Source: Zychaea mexicana
Lineage: Eukaryota > Mucoromycota > Mucoromycetes > Mucorales > Lichtheimiaceae
DNA: 64,000 bases
Assembly: GCF_025766255.1 (NCBI RefSeq)
Contig: NW_026516712.1
Span: 243,679 to 307,678, forward strand
Reading direction: 5' to 3'
Shown here: one piece after another, positions 10,015-21,012 of the stretch
Layout: the number at the start of each line of letters is the position of its first letter
How positions within the stretch are numbered: the first letter of the stretch is position 1
Notes under the pieces: generated by a model
Seen by the model: only the letters and a program-made list of their open reading frames with translations
What the model was told of the DNA's origin: nothing
The model's database searches: none
Position numbers and translations under genes: made by a program

Positions 10015-12430
10015 ATGGCAACTGAACATCCCCTTTCATCACAGGTAGTTACCAGTGATACAATTTCAAATTCAATTTTTTGTATTGTAATATTTAGTGC
10101 TTATTAATCTTTCAATGTGGTAGCTACAAAAGCTTTTTTATTACAGGCCAAGAACCGCGGGAAGTCGGTCAGACTTCAAAACGTCATTGACCATTTAGAA
10201 CATGACATTGTTTCTAGCTCTATCAGAAATGACAAAAAGAACATATGTTTGATTAGTAAAGGAAGCGGCGGCTTCGTTACAAATGTCAATAGTAAGTGTC
10301 AACTACTATATCTGTTTTCTTTTTTTTACGCAGGTATACATATTAAACACGGACTAATGCATTGATATCTTCTAGGAAGATGAAAATGTTTCATGGAAAC
10401 GAATCGAACAACGATTGGCGAGTGATCCAAACAACACAGCTTCCAGTTAAGTCTTAGCTGAGCCTAGTGAAGCCACAACATCTGAAGCAGAGGGGACATC
10501 ATCATCATCATCATCATCGCCATCGTTGTCATCATCTTTGTCATCATCATCGACGTCTCTTGCTGCATTTAAAACCAAACTCACTGCCGCGGACAAAGTC
10601 ACATTGACTGAGAAGCTCCAAAATTTTAATAAGCTTCATAAAGATTATTTCTGGGTCTTAGATGCCACAATGCGACAAGCAGAAGTTGATGATGTTGAGC
10701 CAATTTCTGTAGAAGAAAAGGTCATGGCGTTTGCATCACAATGCGAGTATTATCAGTAAGCGAAAAAATCTATTGTGCATAGTTTTTGGGTCTTGGATTT
10801 ACCAGCTAATCTTGCCATTTCTCAGTCTGTCCCAATCTTTGATCTTAGATTTGGGGGATAAAAACTGGAGTTCTGTTTTCAATGAAGAACAGCTCGATGA
10901 AATACGTGGTGCTGGTGGCGATTTGCCTTGTGGTGTACCGAAAGAACTTGAACAATGCTTCGAGAGTCTTAAAGAATTGGTATGTACATATAAGCAAACA
11001 AATAAAGAAACAAAGAATATGACGATAGAATACTAATACTATTATATGTTATAGAAAACTGGTGCAGAGGTGTTTAAGTATGCAAGAAGCATTGAAATCA
11101 CCGATCCCACCAAAGAAACATTAAAAGTGTGGTTGTCGACCGAGCTACAAAAGGTAGCAAGTCTCTTTCTGGAAACTGGGACATTCGACATCGGTAGTTT
11201 GATGGAATCGGACCAGTTGTACCGGTGTTTTGATTTTTTCGCTACAGTTTTTAAAGGAAGTTCCATCTTGGCAAAAGGGTAAGTCAATCACTAATATAAA
11301 CATGAACAGAAAAATGAGCAGAAAGAATGCACTGAAACTGATTTCTTGTTGTATTCTATAGAACCGAAAAATCAAGTGAAGCCAATGCCACGTCAGTCAA
11401 CCAAGATCGCACATTATCAGCTATAAAGCTGATAGCAAACCGAAAGATGGAAAGACGCGTGGATATGCTCTTCAACTGTGGTCATATCGAGTTTGGTTGC
11501 ACAGAAATAGGTGCCACAAAGGACCAAACAAAGGAGATGCGCGATAGCTTTCTCAAGATGCCTATTGTATTGCGCGATATGTTGTTGTTGGCGACTTTTA
11601 GGCCTAACCTGCTGCATCAATCCCATGTGATTGGATATAGTATTTCAGGTTTGTATTACTCCCGCCACATGTTAGAAAAAGAATGCTATGAGTTACCGAA
11701 AGTATTTTTTCTAATGTCTTCATTCAGGTGGCTGCGTCTCCTTATTGGATGTCAGTATTCTTCAAAAGGGTTTTACCACAATAATCAGAAGAACCGACCC
11801 ACTTCAGGAGGTTAACTTTAAATATTATAATTTACAAGAATTTAAATTTTTTAAAAAAAATTTAGATATAGGAAAATATTTTTATTAAAAAAATTAATTT
11901 CTCAGCTAAAAAGACTTGTCTTGGTTGAAATAATTAAATAGTAAATCTTAAATATTTAATAGGGGTGGGTGTAGTAGGACAAGAAAATCTTCGATTTTTG
12001 AAGTCCTAGCTGGTCTTTCTGAAAGAAACCTAATATGATGGTAATCGTATATTAGAGAGTTAATAATAACTAGTAAGTTATTAATTAGCTCTCTCAGTTT
12101 TCCAGCAACAACAGCAATTTGGTATCAAGATTATACCCGTTATTGAATCGTGCGTGCATTGGTAAAGAATTGATGGAACAGACCCTTGACTTGATCAACA
12201 ATACCATGTGGCCAATAACATTATCAACTGGAAGAAATCATTGGTGTCTTCCTTCGAATTTCCTCCCATCTCCACAACCAGCATCACGAAAACGACAACA
12301 AGCAGATAAACATCATTACCAAGCTCTCATCTTTATACCATTTTTTTACCACCATTTGTACCTCGTTTTCATCATCAGTACCTTTTTTCATCGCCAATAT
12401 TGTATTCTTTTTTTGCTGTCAATACTGTAA
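10015..12430 (+). pseudogene. Repeated gene family, copy D (mosaic)
   Basis: Starts at ATG 10015. From the spacer to about 10370 it follows the alpha copies, including the ten-base loss in exon 2. From 10373 it switches to the beta type (GAAGATGAAAATG, then SDPNN and a Ser-rich stretch of TCA repeats at 10496-10560). From about 11380 it returns to the A-like type with the N element at 11808-12097. A stop TAA at 10448-10450 replaces the CAA seen in F and H. Exon 5 is open, with TGG restored. The last exon lacks the L insertion and is open to 12430. The pattern indicates gene conversion between paralogues. Confidence 0.75.
11808..12097 (+). repeat. N element in copy D (290 bp)
   Basis: As in B, one A shorter in the long A run. 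Confidence 0.75.
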
Positions 12431-12915
12431 CTTTTTTTGCTCATCATGAAACCCATTCATCATCCTGTTTACCATCCATTGCTGCTATACATCCCATATA
12501 CGTCGTGATATACCAAAACGAATTATAACAATCTTTAAGTGGGATCACCCATATTGCTAATTAAGCTTTTATATTGAGGAGCTCCTTGGATATAGCTTGA
12601 GACTTTTTGTATATATGTGTATGTAGAAACTCACACATGAAACAAGAATAGCTCAACAAAATGGTTATTAGTATATCACAACGTATATGGGATGTATAGC
12701 AGCAATGGATGATAAATAGGATGATGAATGGGTTTCATGATGAGCAAAGAAAGTTACAGTTTTGACAGCAAAAAAAGAATACAATATCAGCGAGGAAAAA
12801 AGGTATTGATGATGAAAACGAGGTACAAATGGTGGTAAAAAAAATGGTATAAAGATGAGAGCTTGGTAATGATGTTAATCTGCTTGTTGTCGTTTTCGTG
12901 ATGCTGGTTGTGGAG
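12285..12915. repeat. Palindromic tail-to-tail linker 2 (inverted orientation)
   Basis: Reverse complement of the linker at 6039-6690. It is the only one of the four linkers in this orientation, as expected if D/E-end is a fold-back copy of C/B-end. Confidence 0.8.
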
Positions 12916-13243
12916 ATGAAGTATAAATAATATCTATAATATTTGTTATAATAAATAACAATATTATAATATTTTATTATACTGTCAAGCGTTCAAATAA
13001 AAATCTAACTTTGTTGTTTTTAAATGAACTGGGCGTCGTCGTACCTCCTAGCCTGTTTTCCCTCAAACATAATAGTTAAGATTATCTCTAAGGGTTGAGA
13101 ATATTATAGGGTTTGAGAAATTATTTTTTTAATTAAAAAAATTAATTTCATCACTTATTGTAAACACTTTAAAGCTATATTACTTATAGTTTTTTACATA
13201 TTTATAATATCACTAAAAGCATAACACTAGGGGTTACCCTCCG
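12916..13243 (-). repeat. L element in copy E
   Basis: Reverse complement of 5711-6038, interrupting the tail of copy E. Confidence 0.75.
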
Positions 13244-14012
13244 ATGGGAGGAAATTCGAAGGAAGACACCAATGATTTCTTCCAGTTGATAATGTTATTG
13301 GCCACATGGTATTGTTGATCAAGTCAAGGGTCTGTTCCATCAATTCTTTACCAATGCACGCACGATTCAATAACGGGTATAATCTTGATACCAAATTGCT
13401 GTTGTTGCTGGGAAATTGAAGTGGGTCGGTTCTTCTGATTATTGAGGTAAAACCCTATGGAATACTGGCATCTAATAAGAAGACGCAGCCACCTAAATGA
13501 AGACATTAGAAAAAATACTTTCAGTAACTCATAGCATTCTTCTTATAACATGTGGGGGGAGTAATACAAACCTGAAATACTGTATCCAATCACATGGGAT
13601 TGATGCAGAAGGTTTGGGCTGAAAGTCGCCAACAACAACATATCGTGCAATACAATAGGCATCTTGAGAAAGCTATCGTGCATCTCCTTTGTTTGGTCCT
13701 TTGTGGCACCTATTTCTGTGCAACCAAGCTCGATATGACCACAGTTGAAGAGCATATCCACTCGCCTTCCCATCTTTTGGTTTGTTATTGGCATTATAGA
13801 TGATAATTGTCGGTCTTGGCTCACCGAGCTGGCATTGGCTTCACTAGACTTCTCAGTTCTATAGAATACAACAAGAAATCAGTTTCAGTGCATTCTTTCT
13901 GCTCATTTTTCTGTTCATGTTTATATTAGTGATTGACTTACCCTTTTGCCAAGATAGAACTTCCTTTAGAAACTGTAGCGAAAAAATCAAAACACTGGTA
14001 CAACTGGTCCGA

Positions 14013-14306
14013 CAGTTGCTAACCATATACTAAATTACCTGAGAAACTGAAATGTCCATAAGCTAATTCAATAATTAAATCTTTAGAATAGGATCCAGTT
14101 AAGAATGGTAAAGCCATTAAACTTAAAGATCCAATTACCATCATAGAATATGTGAATGGTAATAAATTAGCTAAACCACCAAATTTTCTTAAATCTTATT
14201 CATCATTCATTGCATGAATTACAGAACCAGCAGATAAGAGTAATAAAGCTTTAAACCATGCATGGTTTACTAAATGGAATAATGCTACATTATATTGAGA
14301 AAGCAC
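14013..14306 (-). pseudogene. nad5: nad5 exon 3 fragment (NUMT 1)
   Basis: Encodes [16 protein letters not shown] and, further on, [20 protein letters not shown], a hallmark of NADH dehydrogenase subunit 5. It is cut off at the NUMT border, so the C-terminal part of the protein is missing. Compared with the copy at 50720-51018 it has point differences, including a stop (AGAAAATTTGG preceded by TAAG). Confidence 0.88.
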
Positions 14307-14389
14307 ATTCAATTGAAAGATTAAAAAATTAAATTTGAGAAGATTATTATATTTAACTTTATAATCCAATTCTATAGTACATTGAAGGA

Positions 14390-15080
14390 TGTAAATAATC
14401 TAAACTTAAATTTTGAAAATGTCTTAATTCCCTCTTAGAAATTACAATTCTATATTGATCTTTAGATTTTACACCATTAAGCTTTAAATAAGTCTCAATA
14501 CCAAATTTATTAAATAAAATAACTTAGAGTTGTTCACACTCCTCTTTTGTAAAATTATCTGTATATAAAAAAATTCTATTCCTAGATTTATCAAATGTAC
14601 CATCTCCTGCTACCCAATAAGCAATAGCTAAAGGTGTAAAAGTTCTATCAATATCTACAGAAATAACCTTAAAGGTTAATTTTCCCATTTTTTGATACCA
14701 TTTATTATATAATTTAGTAAAATAAGGAAGTGTAACAGTCTGAAACACATATGATGTTTTAATTGTACCATATTTTTTATCTGTTCTAATCAATATTTTA
14801 ACAGGGTTAATTAAAATACCAAATGTCCTAAAGATGTTTTACAAACTCTTCGTCTTTTTGTTGTACACTTAATAAAGCATGTTTTCCATTCATTCTTATG
14901 TTTCCATCCCCAAGCATCATTCCTGTAATAATTTCATTAAATGAAAAAGGAAGATCTTTAGATAATATTTCTTTATCTTCAGGAGAAACATAATGACGAG
15001 ATGATACTATAGAAAAAGTCAAAGCATAACTTATATCTGGAAGATAAGTTAAATATTGAGTATTATAAATTAGCTTTCAC
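14390..15080 (-). pseudogene. LAGLIDADG homing endonuclease ORF in nad5 intron 2 (NUMT 1)
   Basis: Two open pieces (14828-15022 and 14524-14793) carry the paired motifs of a LAGLIDADG endonuclease: ITGMMLGDGNI in the first half and AIAYWVAGDGTF in the second. They are separated by a frameshift, and the second ends at a stop that copy 2 shares. In mitochondria such proteins cut intron-less alleles or help intron splicing. Here it is a nuclear relic. Confidence 0.8.
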
Positions 15081-15277
15081 TTAAATCTATTGATTTTATG
15101 AATCAGACTATTTCTTAATTTTTGTAAAATAACAAAAATCTATCATATATAGTCTCTGAGGTATATATAAATAGTACCTGCTAATTATCCGTCCAGAGAT
15201 AGAGATTATTACTATTAAAGTACCCTATACCTTGAGATTTTTTAGCATTTAATGATGTTTTTAATTTGAAGCCTTTG

Positions 15278-15816
15278 ACCACAAACTAGGAATAGAAGAC
15301 CTAATTGAGAACAAGTAGAATAAGCAATTACTCGTTTTAAATCATTCTGTAATACATAAACCTGTAGTTGCAGCAAAGAATGCTGTTAAAGCACCTACCT
15401 ATGTAATTAAAATAAAGCTGTAGATCCATATTCCAATACTGGGGAAGATCGTAGAAGTAAATATACCCCAGCTGTTACCATTGTAGCCGCATGAATTAAT
15501 GCAGAAACTGGTGTGGGACCCTCCATGGCGTCTGGTAACCAAGTATGAAGACCAATTTGAGCAGATTTACCTATAGCAGCGATTAACATACAAATAGAAA
15601 TTACGGTAATTAATTCTTCATTAATAAATAGTGCTAATGAGAAAACTGTAGTAAAGTCTCAATTATAAAAGTCCAGAAAAGAGTATACATTCCAATACTG
15701 AAAGCTAAATCTCCTACTCTGCTCATTACTAAAGCTTTAATAGCTGCTTTATTAGCTTGTAATTGAGTAAACCAGAAGTTGATTAATGGATAAGATGAAA
15801 TACCTACACCTTCCTA
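15278..15816 (-). pseudogene. nad5: nad5 exon 2 (NUMT 1)
   Basis: Contains the conserved nad5 segments [37 protein letters not shown] and [11 protein letters not shown]. It has TGG to TAG at its first codon (15814-15816). Near 15400-15415 it shares a small deletion and a TAG with the second NUMT copy, so these changes predate the duplication. A further frameshift lies near 15655. Confidence 0.85.
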
Positions 15817-15829
15817 CAGGTGTTATTTA

Positions 15830-16600
15830 TAAATGTGAGAAATTATAATTTATACATCATACTTGAATGCATATAAGGTTGAACAAGATTATATAATTTC
15901 TTTTTAACATCTTGTCTTACTTATATATATAAAATATATTGATCTTTAACCTTTTCCTCTAATCTAGAAGTTAAACTAAAGTTTGTCCAAATGGCTTTTT
16001 GAAGTAATCCGAATTCAAATTTAGTATAAGATCTTGTATGAATAATAGTTTGTTCGTAGTAAGATTTACCTCCATCATCCATAATTAAATATGCTAAACT
16101 TCTTGCTGTTAAAAGTTCATCAATATTAATAGGCCCCGGGGGGCGAACCCAGCCCCTGAGGCTAGGGTCCGCCTAGGCGGGCCCGGGTACAAATTTTTCT
16201 CATTTGGATAGAATAACTCATAATAATTTAAACAAGGTAAAAATAAAGATGAAAACCTAATACTATTGTATACTTTACCTGTTCTAATATCAGGTTTTCT
16301 ATTCGTTACTTTAGGACTAGAAACAGTAAGAAGTTCAAATACTTCGTATAAATGAAGTAAATAATCTTTATGTAAACTTTTAGATTGATCAAATACTAAT
16401 TTAGTATTGTGATTAGGTTTTGGTCTTCTTAAATATGCATCTCCTAATAAGACTCTACATAAATAAAGTTTCCTTTTAAATTTCTGATAATTATAAAAAA
16501 AATTTATACTATTTAGAATATCTAACTTTTTTATCAGAATTAGATACAATAGGAATCATATAAGATTTAGTAATTAAGAAATCAGATAAATTATTAAAAT
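15830..16600 (-). pseudogene. LAGLIDADG ORF in nad5 intron 1, with GC-cluster insertion (NUMT 1)
   Basis: Pieces include CRVLLGDAYLRRPKPN (first motif) and, after the interruption, ARSLAYLIMDDGGK (second motif, near 16075-16110). A GC-rich hairpin cluster at 16131-16190 sits in the coding sequence and shifts the frame. The H copy has a shorter GC cluster at the same point (46565-46585). Confidence 0.78.
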
Positions 16601-16871
16601 CAATTACTTCTCACATTTATAAATAATCAGACCTAATCATTATCCCCAACCTTGTTAGGGATATCTCACATAAAGTCTCTGAGGATAAATATCAAATTTT
16701 CCTGCTGATAACTCATTTTATATCTAGCGGGCCCTACGCCCGCCAGCCTCTTGGTTGCGGCCCAGAGGCTCTAAAATTATTACCATTAAGGTATTCAAAG
16801 CTTTAGTGTGTTCCAGCATATAGTGAGATTACACATATATCTTACGATTATAAGCAAGCCGAGAAGGTGTA

Positions 16872-17278
16872 ACCAATAAACATTACTAGATAGTTATCCC
16901 CTGTTACAAGCATTAACATGAAGAATGTGAACATTGGAAGATATGAGAAGAATCTTTGATTATGAGGATCCTCACTCATATATCAATATGTACTAATGCA
17001 GATACAATAAGTACTGGTAGTAACATAGATACTGTTAAACCATCGTAAATAAATCCCCATGAAATTAATAAGAATTCTGAATCAAACCAGCTCATTAATT
17101 TAATACAAACTGGTGATTGACATAATCCTACTTCATAGAAAGCAACTAAAGCTAAAAGTGTAGTAAAAACTAGAGAACCATAAGTAATTAAATGACTACC
17201 CGTTCTACCAATTTTTCTTCCTAAAAATCCTGCTACTGTAGCTGATAATAGAGGTAATGCTATAATCACTAAATACAT
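16872..17278 (-). pseudogene. nad5: nad5 exon 1 (NUMT 1)
   Basis: Begins MYLVIIALPLLSATVAGF and continues through SWGFIYDGLTVSML. The ATG overlaps the nad4L stop by one base, the usual nad4L-nad5 arrangement in fungal mitochondria. A deletion of about 11 bp near 16985 relative to copy 2 breaks the frame after ALVHI. Exon 1 ends at the Gly codon in MFIG, where intron 1 starts. Confidence 0.88.
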
Positions 17279-17544
17279 TATGCTTTAATAGCAATACTAC
17301 CTCTTAATCTATAATATGCAACTAAAATACCTAGTCCAATAGCCGATTCTGCTCCTGCAATAGTAATAATATAAATACCATAAGTTTGACCTAAAATATC
17401 GTCAAAACTAAATGAACTTAAGATAATTAATAGTACTACTGCTAATAGCATAATTTCGATGGAGATTAACATTAGGATAATATTTTTTCGGTTAAGAATA
17501 AATCCTAAAATCCCAGTTAGAAATAAAACCATCGATCAATTCAT
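17278..17544 (-). pseudogene. nad4L: nad4L (NUMT 1)
   Basis: Open frame of 88 codons plus stop if TGA is read as Trp (start MNWSMVLFL, with W = TGA). This matches the usual length of NADH dehydrogenase subunit 4L, a small membrane subunit of complex I. It contains ISIEIMLLAVVLL and GAESAIGLGILVAYYRLRG. The use of TGA shows mitochondrial code 4, so a nuclear ribosome would start only at the later ATG. Confidence 0.9.
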
Positions 17545-17915
17545 TATGTTTATTTGTAGTTAACTATATAATCATAAAACCCTTTTCATTTATTTAATCT
17601 TTATTAAAAGCTTAAATATGTCAAAATTATAACAAAATTTTAAGTTCTTGCCCCAGCTTCGCCAGGTTAGAACCAGGGCCGCTTCATGGCCCGGGTCAAA
17701 GAAATAAGAGTTATATCACAAAAATACCATATTTTTAATAAATAAAATTTATTAATATTGATAATATGGTATTCTTTACTTTTATTTAAAATTAAAACCC
17801 CTTTATTTCTTACCTTTAGATAAATAAATAAATTCTTTTATTTATTTAATTTTGAACAATTAATATTACTAAAATATATAATCTTATTTATCCAAAATTA
17901 TAAAACTTATTTAAT

Positions 17916-17986
17916 TGTTTTGGGAAGGAATTAAGCCTCCTCAGTACGAACTTCAGTTGTATGCTCACCATTTAAGCTACCAAAAC
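17916..17986 (-). tRNA. trnF: Mitochondrial-type tRNA-Phe (GAA), NUMT 1
   Basis: Acceptor GTTTTGG pairs perfectly with CCAAAAC. The anticodon stem TACGA/TCGTA is perfect with loop CTGAAGT. One base is missing in the D-loop compared with 44752-44823, so it may be defective. Confidence 0.8.
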
Positions 17987-18195
17987 TTTTTATTTCTTTT
18001 AAGTTTTACTTATGAAAAATAAATTCCTAGACTCGCGGAGTGGGCCTTAGTCCTCAGGAGCTAATTCGCCTTCAAGTAATTTTATAAAATTATTTAGTAT
18101 CAAGGTTTTACAGACTTATTCTCATATAATAAGTCTAAAGGTTATTCTTAATTTCAATAATTGAAATAAATAACCCATTTACTTAATCGTTTAAT

Positions 18196-18267
18196 TAGGT
18201 ATAGTAGGAATCGAACCCACATATGTTTTATTTCAAATAAAATGCTTTACCAGTCAGCCATATACCT
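18196..18267 (-). tRNA. Mitochondrial-type tRNA, anticodon ambiguous (TGA by stem pairing)
   Basis: Acceptor AGGTATA/TATACCT is perfect, as is the T arm GTGGG-TTCGATT-CCTAC. The best anticodon stem TTTTA/TAAAA gives loop TTTGAAA and anticodon TGA (Ser), yet there is no long variable arm. A one-base shift would give GAA (Phe), but tRNA-Phe is already present nearby. Identity left open. Confidence 0.7.
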
Positions 18268-18401
18268 TAATTAAATTTAATTTAAACCTAATACAATAAT
18301 TTGTTTAATAAAATCTTATTATTGTAGATAAAAATTAGCTTCTATGGGTATAAATCCCAATATTCTTAATTAAATTTAATCTCTTTAAATATTAATTCAA
18401 T

Positions 18402-18472
18402 AGTCTGGCAAGGGCTCGAAGCTCTAACTTATACGTCATCAACATATCACTCTACCGATTGAGTTACCAGAC
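18402..18472 (-). tRNA. trnI: Mitochondrial-type tRNA-Ile (GAT), NUMT 1
   Basis: Acceptor GTCTGGT/GCCAGAC. Anticodon stem ATATG/CGTAT with loop TTGATGA gives GAT. Confidence 0.78.
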
Positions 18473-18781
18473 TTATTTGATATATTTATCAAAATAAATT
18501 ATTCTTGGGCTTGCCCAAGTGAATATTAATTCTCAGAGGCCAGGTTTACTCTGAGGCCTAAATTTATTTCAGGGTTCTAATAGATTAATAATACTTATTT
18601 ATTATATATAGTTATATTACTTATATTTAATTCTAAATACCTAAGACCTTTAAACCTTAAACCTTTAAAGGCTTTACAAAAATTGTAATTTATTTCCACT
18701 GGATAAAACTTTCTTTATAAAATAAAATTCTTTTATATTAGTAATAATCCAAAGGCTATTATATTATTTAGATTTGAATAA

Positions 18782-18853
18782 CAGGAGAGGTAGGATTTGA
18801 ACCCACTACCAGGATTTTGGAGATCCCTATTTTACCAATTAAACTACACTCCT
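18782..18853 (-). tRNA. trnW: Mitochondrial-type tRNA-Trp (CCA), NUMT 1
   Basis: In copy 2 the anticodon stem GGGAT/ATCCC with loop CTCCAAA gives CCA. This copy has a change in the stem (AATCC for ATCCC). Acceptor AGGAGTG/CTCTCCT. Confidence 0.78.
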
Positions 18854-18915
18854 AACTCTTCCTTATATCTATAATTAAAATAATAATAATAAACTATATT
18901 CATTAACATAATCAT

Positions 18916-19108
18916 ATTTTAAAAGTTCTTTATATGAATATTGCATTAATAACCATATTGAATACAAAGAGAAATCATATACCTTTGTAGGAAACAATCT
19001 TTCTAATAAAAAAACTACTTTATATCCTCATTATTTTAAATTTATGAAGAAAAATGGGTTAACTCCTATGAATATTAATGATTTTAGTAATTCATTAATT
19101 CAACATTA
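18916..19108 (+). pseudogene. Tail of an unidentified mitochondrial ORF (NUMT 1)
   Basis: Plus-strand frame of about 60 codons, open without a visible start, including NNHIEYKEKSYTFVGNN and YFKFMKKNGLTPMN and ending at a stop at the NUMT edge. It could be the C-terminal end of an intronic or free-standing endonuclease ORF. No family is recognised. The same frame is on the minus strand at about 43626-43830. Confidence 0.45.
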
Positions 19109-20282
19109 ACCAATATTGAATGTCCCAGTTTCTAAAAAGAGACTTGCTATATTTTGTAGCTCGGTCGACAACCATACTTGTTTCTTTGGTAGGATCGGTG
19201 ATTTCAATGCTTCTTGCATACTTGAACACCTCCGCACCAGTTTTCTATAACATATAATAGTATTAGTATTCTATCGTCATATTCTTTGTTTCTTTATTTG
19301 TTTGCTTATATGTACATACCAATTCTTTAAGACTCTCGAAGCATTGTTCAAGTTCTTTCGGTACACCACAAGGCAAATCGCCACCAGCACCACGTATTTC
19401 ATCGAGCTCTTCTTCACTGAAAACAGAACTCCAGTTTTTATCCCCCAAATCTAGGATCAAAGATTGGGAAGGACTGAGAAATGGCAAGATTAGCTGGTAA
19501 ATCCAAACCCAAAACTACGCATAATAGATTTTTTTGCTTACTGATAATACTCGCATCCCAACGCAAACGCCATAACCTTTTCTTCTACAGAAATTGGTTC
19601 AACATCATCAACTTCTGCTTGTCGCATTGTGGCATCTAAGACCTAGAAATCATCTTTATGAAGCTTTTTGGAATTTTGGAGCTTCTCAGTCAATGTGATT
19701 TTGTCTGCAGCAGTCAGTTTGCTTTTCAAGTCTGGAGGAGAAGTCGATGACTGTGGCAAAGATGGTAATGATGACTCTTCTGCTTCATCACCTGCCAATT
19801 GTTGTTCAATACGTTTCCATGAAACATTTTCATCTCCATAGAAGATATCAATGCATTAGTCCGTGTTTAATATGTATACCTGCGTAAAAAAAGAAAACAG
19901 ATATAGTAGTTGACACTTACTATTGACATTTCTAACGAAGCCGCCGCTTCCTTTACGAATCGAACATATGTTCTTTTTGTGCAGCGTAGGTCATTTCTCA
20001 TAGAGCTAGAAACAATGTCATGTTCTAAATGGTCAATGACGTTTTGAAGTCTGACCGACTCCCCGTGGTTCTTGGCCTGCAATAAAAAAGCTTTTGTAGC
20101 TACCGCATTGAAAGATTAATAAGCACTAAATATTACAATACAAAAAATTGAATTTGAAATTGTATCACTGGTAACTACCTGTGATGAAAGGGGTATGTTC
20201 AGTTGCCATGGGAATCGCGACGGAAAAGAGAAAGTGGAAAGGAGAGTGAAAGGAAAAAATCCGGTTACAGCAGTTGTTTTGT

Positions 20283-20500
20283 AGGCTGTTTAATAGTTTA
20301 TTAATTTTTAATTTATTTTATATATTTAGTTTTTAAGTTTTATTTTTAAACAATAAAGAATGATCAATATAGTTAGGGGTGGTCAGAGAATATCTTTGAT
20401 TTTTGATGACGTTAGTAGCTGGTCATTGAGACGGTAGTCGAAACTCTAGAATAATGGTAGTTATTCTAAACACTTGTCTACAAGTGCCTTATGAACAGTG
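20283..20500 (+). repeat. Z element, left of E spacer
   Basis: Left-hand Z between gene E and its upstream spacer. Confidence 0.72.
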
Positions 20501-21012
20501 TTCTTTGGAGAAAAATTGTTTTGGCGTACATTTGTTCACACACACATAGATAAACATTGCCTCTTTCTCTCTCTATCATTTTTGCATATCTCTTGGCTTG
20601 GCCATGTCAAGTCGTTTCTCACGTTTTGTCACATTCTATTGTTGCTCAAGTTACAAAACTAGGAATGCAAAATCTTATTGTATAAACTAAAAAGTGTGGC
20701 GTTTGCTGCACGCCAGAAGCTTGCTGCAATTTCGCATATCTCATCGGAAGTGGGTGTTTTACACTTTTGTCGTTGAGTATACAAAACCTGGAAGCAACTT
20801 TGTACTTGTATTGTTGCATTGTACATAGTGGGGGTATTTGGGGAGATCTCTGGACCTCCTCTTATACAGGATTTTGCATTCGATCCTAGACAGGGCCAAT
20901 TATTCTTTGCCTAAGGAATTATGTCTTGGCCAGATGGAAATTTCGCCCTTAGAGCTTTCGGCTACAGCTCGAGTAATTTCACAGATGGGCAGACTGAAAT
21001 TCACTCATAGAA
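20501..21012. other. Upstream spacer of copy E
   Basis: Shorter relative of 2671-3249; about 60 bp near 20937 is missing. No gene is supported. Confidence 0.55.

Larger units (their letters stand above)
5540..13414. repeat. Large palindrome 2 (axis near 9477; copies B-end/C and D/E-end)
   Basis: Position x pairs with 18954-x from about 5540-9144 against 9724-13414. The arms include the linker, the L element, the N element and most of the gene. Unlike palindrome 1, the arms diverge in the middle of the gene (10373 to about 11390), where D carries beta-type sequence. Beyond 13414 copy E lacks the N element and symmetry ends. Confidence 0.88.
14012..19114 (-). other. Nuclear mitochondrial insertion (NUMT), copy 1
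   Basis: In minus-strand order it holds an unidentified mitochondrial ORF tail, tRNA-Trp, tRNA-Ile, an ambiguous tRNA, tRNA-Phe, nad4L, nad5 exon 1, an intron with a homing-endonuclease ORF, exon 2, a second such intron and part of exon 3. Both ends join gene exon 5: GGTCCGA/CAGTTGC on the left and ACCAATATTGAATG on the right. About 15 bp of the exon is lost. Stops and small deletions in nad5 show it is not expressed as a mitochondrial gene. GC-rich hairpin clusters typical of fungal mitochondrial DNA lie at 16131-16190, 16729-16770 and 17650-17700. Confidence 0.92.
13244..20209 (-). pseudogene. Repeated gene family, copy E, split by mitochondrial DNA
   Basis: Gene copy running from the ATG complementary to 20207-20209 down to the L element. 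It lacks the N element. Exon 5 is broken by 5.1 kb of mitochondrial sequence at about 14012-19114. Exon 3 has TGG to TAG at 19643-19645. The last exon has the CCATAG stop shared with F to I. Near the mitochondrial insert (13.4 kb to about 19.49 kb) the sequence is beta-like (EEELDE, FESLKE), while upstream exons (19.55 kb onward) are alpha type (GDEAEESS). Exon 2 (19867-20082) keeps the longer frame with RNDLRCTKRTYVRF. Confidence 0.75.

Noticed and set aside
18196..18267. Calling this tRNA Phe or Ser outright
   Set aside because: Stem pairing favours TGA, but a Ser tRNA should have a long variable arm, and a clear tRNA-Phe is nearby. Left unassigned.
14012..19114. True mitochondrial contig or misassembly instead of a nuclear insertion
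   Set aside because: Both borders lie in the same nuclear gene exon in two independent, diverged copies, and nad5 carries disabling changes, so a nuclear location is better supported. A read-level check would still help.
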